Below, piece after piece: positions 9,482 through 16,831 of a stretch of 24,649 nt of DNA (position 1 is the first letter of the stretch; each line of letters opens with the position of its first letter). The notes beneath the pieces were generated by a model. That model had not been told where the DNA came from and made no database searches. It saw nothing but the letters and a program-made list of their open reading frames with translations. A program made the translations under genes and the position numbers. The stretch comes from Chara braunii (Eukaryota > Streptophyta > Charophyceae > Charales > Characeae). The DNA lies in assembly GCA_003427395.1 (NCBI GenBank), contig BFEA01000397.1, positions 1,079,756 to 1,104,404 of the forward strand, in the 5' to 3' direction.

Positions 9482-10457
9482 CTTCAGGTCGGGGCGGCTC
9501 CGGATCTCGGTTTGGGTCGTCGTGGATGTGCAGACTCGCCGCGCTTGCGAGTTCTAACTCCTTCTTCCCGGCCGCGATCTCTTCTCTTTTGCGGGCCGCC
9601 TCGGGATCTTCGGCCTCCGTGCCCGTACGCAGTGCTTCTTCCGGCACAGCTTCCCACTCCGATCCAGCAGGCCCCTCTTCGTGTTCCTCTTCGTGCTCCT
9701 CTTCTCCTTCCTCGTCTTCTTCTTCTTCGCTTTGTTCCCCCTCGCTATGCTCGCTATAGCTTCCTTCCTCGGGGGTTTCGTCCTCTTCACCGAGCACTTC
9801 ATCACTATCCCCGCCTTGGTCTCGCACGCCCTCTCCTTCATCACTCCCGGTGCTGTCTTCTTCCTCCTCTTCTTCTCGGATGGCAGCAAACTGCTCCGAT
9901 GTAGGGTACCTGAAGAAGGCAGGATCGAGAGCCGTCCGGGGATCCAAATATTGTTGCTGCGACGGCGGGATGTGTTTTGCGGCTCCCTCTACGCAAGCCG
10001 ACCACTGAAGGTAAGGTGTCAATGTGCGATAGAGCACGAGGAGAACCAGATGCTCGTCGTCTTGCGCGATGATGTCGAGAGGGAGATCATCCGCCAGCTG
10101 CGCTACAAGGATCGTGAGCTCTTGCGCGATAAGTTCCCAATAACCGGGCCGCACTGTTCCAAACAAAAACGCAAGGATCTCTCCCTCCACGCTGGTACGC
10201 CAGACCTGGATAAACAGCAACTCCAGACGCTCTATGCGAGGTGGGTGCGCTCCGTCCTCGGTCCACGTCATTGGTACCTCAACCAAACACAAGGAAAGCT
10301 CGATGAAATCCTCTCGCCACAGGATCCAATGGGGAGGATGAAGAAGGGGGACAACAAGAGGCTTTAGACAATAGGAAAGGTGAGGATGGATGTCAGACTG
10401 CCAGAAGGTGGGGAAGGTGGAGGGGAGATCAAAATCGGAGATCGGAGCGAGACTCAT
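9336..10457 (-). CDS. Element B ORF2, acidic and SR-rich protein of unknown function
   Basis: This 373-codon frame starts at an ATG that overlaps the ORF1 stop (ATGA, 10457-10454). Residues 1 to about 195 look globular, with many Trp, Leu and Ile (HPHLSYCLKPLVV, ELLFIQVW, LYRTLTPYLQW). Residues about 195-275 are highly acidic (long Glu runs with Asp, Ser and Gly). The tail is basic and Arg/Ser/Pro-rich (RRRSRSPSSPTRPPVRRR), a possible nuclear or nucleic-acid-binding tail. The N-terminal part shares HPHLS and a G-[DE]-[LI] then hydrophobic pattern with ORF1. No family is recognised. The open plus-strand frames opposite it are shadows of the Glu-rich tract. Confidence 0.55.
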   Translation of the reverse strand: MSLAPISDFDLPSTFPTFWQSDIHPHLSYCLKPLVVPLLHPPHWILWREDFIELSLCLVEVPMTWTEDGAHPPRIERLELLFIQVWRTSVEGEILAFLFGTVRPGYWELIAQELTILVAQLADDLPLDIIAQDDEHLVLLVLYRTLTPYLQWSACVEGAAKHIPPSQQQYLDPRTALDPAFFRYPTSEQFAAIREEEEEEDSTGSDEGEGVRDQGGDSDEVLGEEDETPEEGSYSEHSEGEQSEEEEDEEGEEEHEEEHEEGPAGSEWEAVPEEALRTGTEAEDPEAARKREEIAAGKKELELASAASLHIHDDPNRDPEPPRPEDGDLAATTPTPSVRRRSRSPSSPTRPPVRRRTDTSDRSSSPFTLSPTP

Positions 10458-10933
10458 TGGGGACGCGGGAAGGGAACGAGGACAGGGAGTTCCGCCGGCG
10501 GATCGCGCTGATACATCCGAAGGCCGTCATACTCGATCGCTCGTGTCGTTGCGATCTTATCCCCGTGATGAGCCAAAAGTTGGGTCCACTCGGCGATTAG
10601 ATCGTTCATCCACGTGCGCAGCGACGCCTTCACTGCCGAATGCCATAAGGGAAGGAGCGTGTAGAGATCGCCACTGAAGTTGATGATGACAGATATGCGG
10701 CTGACGCCGGGCACCGCTCGCTGATGAACTGCTACCGCCTCGGCCAGTACCACCGCGTCAGGCCGGCCTTCGATTCTGAACACCGCCGGTGCATACACAC
10801 CTTCCGTGTAGAAGAAGTGTGCAAGCCACCGAAGATCTGGACTGAGGTGAGGATGATGGACTTGCCGGATCGTCAATCGATCACGGGGCGCAAGCGATGC
10901 TTCGCTGAGGGCTCTCTCCTCCATAAAACTCAT
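10454..10933 (-). CDS. Element B ORF1, unknown function
   Basis: This 159-codon frame runs from ATG 10933 (MSFMEERALSE) to TGA 10454-10456. The frame is open slightly further upstream to 10972, but only via a TTG. The ATG lies just downstream of the integrase-frame stop (10948-10950), so it reads as a separate cistron with a gap of about 14 bases. It has RLTIRQVHHPHLSPDLRW, LAHFFYTEGVYAPAVF, SVIINFSGDLYTLLPLW and a predicted helix SLRTWMNDLIAEWTQLL, then a Pro-rich end. There is no signal peptide or obvious catalytic motif. Parts resemble ORF2 and ORF3. Translation could be by reinitiation or from a spliced or subgenomic RNA. No family is recognised. Confidence 0.5.
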   Translation of the reverse strand: MSFMEERALSEASLAPRDRLTIRQVHHPHLSPDLRWLAHFFYTEGVYAPAVFRIEGRPDAVVLAEAVAVHQRAVPGVSRISVIINFSGDLYTLLPLWHSAVKASLRTWMNDLIAEWTQLLAHHGDKIATTRAIEYDGLRMYQRDPPAELPVLVPFPRPQ

Positions 10934-10947
10934 GACGATGGCGAAGG

Positions 10948-12477
10948 TCACTGGGAGGCAGAGAGGGAGCAAGAAGAAGAGGGAGATGCCGGGGAGACAG
11001 AGCCGTCATCGTCGGATTCCTTCGAGGGGAAGGCCGATGAAGAAGGAGACGCAATAGAGGGGAGGAGGCGAAGATAGGACACGTGGCGTGTGATCGGACG
11101 AGCCGATCCACTGCCAGAGACCTCGGGGGCGAGACGCACGGTGTCCACACTGTTAGGGCCGAGCTCGATCATGCGATATCGCCCGAAGAATCATGGCGCT
11201 AGCCTACCCTGGCGAGCACATTTCCTTACCTGCACCACGTCCCCTAATTTGTACTGGGGCCGCGGACCCGCATTCCCGTTTCGGGCCTCGTAACTGCGGA
11301 CCTGTCGGCCTTGGGCCAATTCGGTCATTTTTTGTCGTTTTCGGGCTAGCCTGGGAAGGGACCGTTCCATCAATTCTAAGTGTCGTTTGGCCTTGTCCCG
11401 AGCCGTAGCCCTGGTGGGCCGTCGGTTCAGTGTGGATTCGTCTGGGAGGCTTGGTATCGAAACGCAAGCGACGCTATTGGTCCTCAACTGAAAGGGGCTC
11501 AACCCCGTCGATTCGTGGGACGTTCCGCGATGGACCGCCAGGATGTGGTCGACGATATCGGGACAGGGCCTCGGATCCCGTGCCGCGATATTTCGTTGCA
11601 ATGCCGTCTTTATCACCCAGTTGGCGTTTTCCACCAGTCCATTGGATTGCGACATGTGGGATGCAGTATTCCGTATGGCAACGCCATGTAGGACCAGATT
11701 TCTTAGCACTTCTCCCCTGAATTCAGCCCCATTGTCGGTCAGGATCTCTTCCGTATCCTGGTGCATCCCGAGGAAACGGTTGACGTATCGTGCGATTTCC
11801 ATGGCTGGCCGTGTGCGACAAGGGTACGCCTCGATCCATTTCGAGAAATGGTCGATAAATACCAATAGAACTGAATATTCGCAACTATTAGGGCCAGGGG
11901 GCACCACTATATCGGTAGTATCCATGCTCACTCTTTGAAATGGTCGTTCAACTACCATGGGTACTATCGATCTTGGTGGCTGAATCGGCGCTTTATCAGC
12001 GGTACAGGCTTGACAGTTGGCGACGATGTATTTCACATCATCGCGGATGTTGGAACAGTACCACTCATTTTTGTCGATAGCGGACTCCGTGATTCGTACA
12101 GCAAAATGAGCCGCAGTTTATTCGTGTGTTGTCTTAACCCAGTCATACCTCATGAACGGATGCGGCACAACCATCCAAATCCCATGGCCATCTGTTTTCC
12201 GTTTTTCAAATCTGCCCTCTATCCATCTGTAATCTCGAGCTCTCTCGTTGGCCCTCCTCCGATCTTCCTTGGTAAAATCCTGGAGGGGGTTGCCAACTAG
12301 GGTGGCAATCAAGGCAATATCAGTCCATACTTCGACCCTTCTAAACCTCCGGGGCTTTTTCAATCTCCGAGTATACGCGGGAGATAGCTTCACAAAAATA
12401 GCAAACTTTGTCAGGCAGGGAGAAGAGAGACGAAAAGGAAAGGGGAGAAAGAGGGGTAGTAGGGTTACCTCCGTCAT
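10948..12477 (-). pseudogene. pol: Element B integrase with two in-frame stops
   Basis: The integrase frame begins with a linker (about 12477-12250: DIALIATLVGNPLQDF, then RARDYRWIEGRF) typical of the region between RNase H and integrase. The HHCC zinc finger follows: THE, stop, TAAHF, then IVANCQAC. The core keeps all three catalytic acids: VSMDTTDIV, ILTDNGAEF and SNGLVENAN. The C-terminal GPY/F-type part continues as FFGRYRMIELGPNSV and PITRHVSYLRLLP, with no chromodomain, then ends in a Ser/Pro-rich tail at 10948. The stops are TAA at 12118-12120 (Gln plausible) and TGA at 11191-11193 (Arg plausible); the frame is otherwise intact. The RNase H frame stops in a different frame at 12474, so a frameshift lies near 12480-12500. 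Confidence 0.9.
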
Positions 12478-12947
12478 CCATTGCCACCGCTCTGCTTCTT
12501 GCCACGTGGGAGAACTACCACTTGTCCGTACTTAGGCTCGTTTGTCAATTCCGGCTCCTTCCACGGTGTAATTTCCTCGCCCTTTGGTACTTTAGTCGGT
12601 CGATGCAGACGCGTCAGTCCGTCGGCGTTGCTGTGTCGCTCTGTCTTTCGATGGACGATATCGAAGTCATATTCCTGTAGTCGCACCGCCCAACGGCCAA
12701 TCATGCCCGTGTAATTGGTGAGTTTCTTCAGCGCCAGCAAGGGTTCATGATCTGTTACGAGGCAAAACTTCTGTCCGTAGAGATACGGATGGAAGTGCTG
12801 GATTCCCCAGACTACTGCATAGCACTCGCCCTGAGGTGCTGAGTCATTCCTTCGCTCGTCCGGTACCGTGCGTGACGCGTATTCGATGACGTGTTCACGA
12901 CCATCGTTCACCTTCTGCGCTAAAATAGCGGAGATAGCTGCCGGTTG
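12474..12947 (-). pseudogene. pol: Element B RNase H domain
   Basis: The RNase H domain of pol follows the RT in the same frame after a TAG at 12948-12950 that sits where the family has Trp (STD-stop-QPAAISAILAQ). Expected blocks follow: HVIEYASRTV, GECYAVVWGIQHF, FCLVTDHEPLLAL, GRWAVRLQEYDFDIVH and HSNADGLTRL. It contains no other stop. The domain ends with a Lys/Glu/Pro-rich linker and a TGA, then shifts frame into the integrase linker. Confidence 0.9.
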
Positions 12948-13870
12948 CTAGTCCGTGCTGAGAATGAACTGTTTCGAGGAGTCCGGCCAAGTCAAAATAG
13001 GGGTCGTCGCCAAAGCGTCCTTGAGGGTTGCGAAAGCCTGTTGGCACTCTGCGTCCCAGCTGAGAGGCTGGTCCTTCCTCAGCAGGTTCGTTAATGGCCG
13101 TGCAATCGCGGCAAAGCCTTTGATGAAGCGCCGATAGTACGACGCTAACCCCAAGAAGGCTCGAACATGTGTCAGCGACGTGGGAACCGAGGCTTCTTTC
13201 ACTGCTGCAACCTTTCTTGAGTCCGGTCGTAGTCCTCCACGTGTCACGAAGTAGCCCAAGAACGAAATTTCCGAGGGGAAAAATTCGCTCTTCTCGAGCG
13301 CAATCTTGAACCCAACGTCTCTCAACGCGCCTAGTGTCCATTCGATACGTTGCGCGTGCCCGTGATAGGTTTCCGAATAGACCAGGATATCGTCCATGTA
13401 CACGATCACGCAGAAGTTAATCCTCCCTTGTGCCAGTCGTGTCTTGTTGACGAAATTCTGGAACGTCATGTTCATCGCTCGCTGAAACGTCGCAGGCGCG
13501 TTGCAAATCCCCATCGGACATCCAACCCACTGCCATGTACCTTAAAACAGTACGAAGGTCGTCTTCGGCCGATCTTCCTCCTTTACCAGAATGTGATGGA
13601 AGCCATGCCAAATACCAAACTTGCGAAATCAATTAGCGCATCCAATCGCATCCAACAAATCATAAATTCGGGGGAGGGGGTACACATCCTTAATCGCGAT
13701 TTCATTCAACTTGCGATAATCGATGCATATGCGGATTAATCCGTTTTTCTTCGGCACCAGTACGACGGGAAAGGACCATGGTCCAATGGCGAGTTCAGAA
13801 AATCCGCAGGCTTCGAATTCTCGAATTCGCTCGAGAGTCTTTTTGCGTTCTATCAGGGAGTATCGGTACG
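12948..13870 (-). pseudogene. pol: Element B reverse transcriptase with stops
   Basis: This is a single reading frame from about 13870. In order it shows YRYSLIERKKTLERI, SFPVVLVPKKNG, IRICIDYRKLN, VYPLPRIYDLLDAI, EEDRPKTTFVLF, CPMGICNAPATFQRAMN, the catalytic VIVYMDDILVYSE motif, ISFLGYFVTRGG, AFLGLASYYRRFIKGF and LSWDAECQQAF. The YMDD catalytic pair is intact. Stops are TGA at 13629-13631 and TAA at 13542-13544 (aromatic positions in the family), plus TAG at 12948-12950. All lie inside otherwise continuous family sequence, so they are point lesions. A one-base shift near 13873 separates it from the upstream linker. Confidence 0.92.
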
Positions 13871-14560
13871 GCTTACGTCTGTATTTCGTGTTGAATAACT
13901 AACGACAGGCCAATGTCAGTGTCTGTCACGCTAATCGCTCCCTGATATTCCGTCAAAATGTCCGCAATCAACTGATGAATGTCATCGGGTACGTACTGTG
14001 ACACGTGTAACTCGAAAAGTTGATCCCAGATCCGTACATCTATCTGTTTTGTGCGTGCAGGTTTCGCCACATCGGGCGGGGGTGCAGAAATGAACGAATG
14101 GTCCGATCGCCAGGAGAACACTGTGGCCGTCATCTGGGCATCTTCTTCCTAGATTGCCACGTGTCCTTCCGGGGTGATCCCGTCACAAATATCCTGCCAT
14201 GGCACGTTCTTACTTGCGATCTTTATCCCCAGTTCGTCTGTTTCTGCTTCGAGACGCCCAGGGGGTTCCAGAGAACTTGCTTCTGCCCCCGAGCGTAACA
14301 ATCGCACTTCTTTATCAGATGTTAAAAGGGACCTTTGTAGTTCCGTAATGTCGCAGTAATGCTTTTTGTCGCTGTATCGGGAGAGGAGCGGGGTGATTCC
14401 TTCGTACAGGTTCGAGGGGGTTCCAAAGAATCGACCATCCTCAAAATCTGCACGAGGGGTTCACCCAAGATCATCGCCTTGGTCCTCTGAGCATTCCTAC
14501 CCGTCAGATGCATCGTTCTTACTATCGTTCTGGGTGGTGGGTAGTAAACACGTTGTCGTG
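13871..14560 (-). pseudogene. pol: Element B linker between protease and RT
   Basis: This is broken coding sequence joining protease to RT. From the 5' side: LEISKLARQRVYYPPPRT, then ILGEPLVQILRMVDSLEPPR, a frame change near 14325-14335, EVRLLRSGAEASSLEPPG, a TAG at 14149-14151, and SVTDTDIGLSLVIQHEIQT, which matches the usual acidic lead-in to RT. SLEPP occurs twice in it. No catalytic motif belongs here. It serves to show that pol is one degraded unit rather than separate genes. Confidence 0.7.
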
Positions 14561-15490
14561 CTAGCTTAGAGATCTCCAGGTCGTCCTCATCACTGTTGTC
14601 CGCATCATTCGTCGATGACTTTCCGTCTGCGGATTCATGCGGAGAGTCCCTGCCATCATCGGCGAAACCCGTGGGACTGCATTGATGGTGGTACGAAGGG
14701 CTAGTCTCATACGCACCGCATAGGGCTTTCCTCCTGTATTTCGGAGGACGATAGACCGTCGTTCGAAATCTAGGTTTGCTCGTAACGCTATAAGAGCAGG
14801 AAATCCAAAAATCACGTCGTACGTTTTAATATCTAGTACTACGACATCCCCAAGTATGTGCACTTTTCCTAATCGGAAAGCGACATTGGTCATTCTTTCC
14901 ACGGTCTTGATCTTTTCTTCATCTGCCGAAACGAGCTGATCTTTCTCAGTGAGCATGATCAGATCGTTTTTCCTTCCCGCTCTTTCGACTACTCTTAATG
15001 AAATAGCCAAAACGGCCGCTCCTGAATCAATGATTGCGTTATACGGGATTCCCCAAATTTCAATATCGCATTCTGCGGACTTCCATGGGATGGGTTTAAT
15101 TCGTAGGAAATTATCATCTTTCTGGATTAATCCAACCCTTATCGGATCCGAAGTGCGTGTCGGATTTTCTTCGAGTGTGGGGCTTTTAGTTTTTGCGCTC
15201 GGTACTCGGGCCAGAGCGAATCGTTTTCAGTTTGCCTTGCAGTGCTGCAACATCCGCTCGTTGGCTTGTTCAGAAATCGAAAGCAAATGACCGATCGGAA
15301 GCAGAATCCGATGGTCCAGGGCTCGGACGATGTTTAATACATCGATTTCTCCCGTGACGAAAGTGGGTCCTCCTGATTTTATTTCTCCTAGAGAAGGTCG
15401 CCACTCCGCCACCTCTTTCTGTTCTGGCGCTGGTCTGATCGTTCCGATCCTTCCAAACCCGGATAACCAAGTGATACGTACTAATCTAAC
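14561..15490 (-). pseudogene. pro: Element B aspartic protease with one stop
   Basis: The protease would cut the gag-pol polyprotein. The frame is open from inside the gag end (about 15490), in the -1 frame relative to gag. It contains PSLGEIKSGGPTFVTGEIDV, LPIGHLLSISEQANERMLQH, a TGA at 15227-15229 (Arg plausible), then the retropepsin active site IIDSGAAV (about 15010-15035). VHILGDVVVLDIKTYDVIFG and the following FPALIALRANLDF supply the flap-side strand and the C-terminal hydrophobic motif. The frame changes near 14640. Active-site Asp-Ser-Gly is intact. Confidence 0.88.
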
Positions 15491-16678
15491 GGGATTTGCT
15501 CGGCGGCCTTTTCCGTGGTGGCTAGGGCACTTCCCCCACCCTCTATTTCTTCCATCAGAGCTCCGACTCGTCCTGGTCCGTTAGCGATGGGCGCCGCGGT
15601 CATCGACGCGACCCCGACACGTTGTTGCGGAGGCCTGTGAGGGCAATCGGGGGCTAGATGTCCAGGTTGAGGACATGCATAATCGACGTTCAGATTGTTC
15701 GCGATTCCTCCGAGAGCGGGGGCCGGGGCTAACCCTTGCTGAATCGGAGGGGCACGCACCGCAATGGGCCGCATGCTCCTCATCATGGCTTCCAACCGAG
15801 AATTTTTTTCTCGCTGCTCCTTTTTGCTTTCCTGAATTAGACTTCCCAAGGTTTTGGTCAGCACGAGTATGGCAGTGGATTCATTCGATCGTACGGGAGC
15901 CTCGACTGGGGGCGGGGGTGCCGTTCTTACAGGCGTTGGCATTATAGGGACGGGGACACCTGGGATCTCACTTGGAACTGGTCGTTTAGGGGCCATCTGT
16001 TCTATATAGGTGACAGGACCCGACACAAACCCCATGTTTTCGAATTTGTTTTGCAGCGCAACCAATTCGGTTTTTGCCCTTGCGAGTTCGGACGAATCTC
16101 CTTCCCTAGAATAGTCCTCTCCTTCCAGGAAGTTCGCCGCGAACTTCTGTTCCATGTCTTCTGCAGCGTCCATGATTTGCTGTAATGTATGATTGATGGG
16201 GGAAAACTGCTTCCGCAGCTTTGCCCTTATTGTTCGGCTGCGGAGTTCGTCTATGAACAGATCTCTCCCTACTTGCTCTCCTCGCTCAGTCTTTACAAAC
16301 ATTCGATAGAACCGGTTCTGATACTCCGCAACGGACTCGAGAGGTTTTTGCACTCGATCCTTGATCATGTAAAGCGCTTGCTCTGGGTGAACGTAATTAA
16401 ATCGGTTCAGAAAGTCTCGTTCGAAGGTCTAAAGATCTACCCACACATAGGTACTAAACCAGGGATGAGTGTCTCAATCGAGCGGGGATGTTTACCTGAG
16501 CTCCGTTATCGTCATACTGCTTTGCTCGGAGTGTGGCCAACCATGCTCCTGCAAGGTGGTGCGCAGAGTCAAATAGATATAGATCAGGTGGCGTCATGGG
16601 AGCCCGTGCACGTGGAGCGGGTTGATTAGGATCCGGTTGATTGGCATTGTGCTGCAGGTTTGGCACATTGGCGGCCAT
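15481..16678 (-). pseudogene. gag: Element B gag with frameshift and stop
   Basis: Gag forms the particle and binds RNA. It starts at ATG 16678 (MAANVPNLQHNANQP). The first segment runs to a TGG/TAG-rich point near 16455-16480, where the frame changes. The second frame carries WVDL, TAG (16429-16431), TFERDFLNRFNYV, then PEQALYMIKDRVQKP, YQNRFYRMF and the coiled AEDMEQKFAANF, a typical retrotransposon gag core. A CCHC zinc knuckle lies near the end (CPQPGHLAPDC), but the expected first Cys is Asp, so it has only three ligands. A Pro-rich stretch precedes it. The stop at 15481-15483 overlaps the protease frame. Confidence 0.85.
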
Positions 16679-16818
16679 ATTGGCTGCTCGTCTATTGGCT
16701 GATCTACTTCGGGTGACGACGGGGTCGCGTCTATGCGCGTTCCGAGGGCGAGGCCGCCCTCGGTTAGCCAGATCGCCTAATTATTATGCTATTGATCCTA
16801 AGACCTAGCCACGTGTCG
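16679..16818 (-). other. Element B 5' leader between primer site and gag
   Basis: These are about 140 bases of untranslated leader between the primer-binding site and the gag ATG. A GC-rich inverted patch (16738-16755, GCGTTCCGAGGGCGAGGCC / GCCCTCGG) could be a packaging or dimerisation hairpin. That is only a guess. Confidence 0.5.
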
Positions 16819-16831
16819 GGCTCTGATACCA
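16819..16831 (-). promoter_or_regulatory. Primer-binding site for initiator tRNA-Met
   Basis: The minus strand reads TGGTATCAGAGCC directly after the 5' LTR, complementary to the 3' end of plant initiator tRNA-Met. It primes minus-strand DNA synthesis. It fixes the element's orientation and the inner LTR boundary. Confidence 0.9.

Noticed and set aside
9355-10367. Long plus-strand open frames (up to 228 codons) opposite ORF2.
   Set aside because: They are antisense shadows of the Glu-rich and Arg/Ser-rich codons of ORF2; their Ser, Leu and Phe runs have no motif and run against the element's orientation.
15480-15530. A programmed -1 frameshift between gag and protease.
   Set aside because: The protease frame is in -1 register and overlaps the gag end, but no convincing slippery heptamer was found and the element has many random frame changes.
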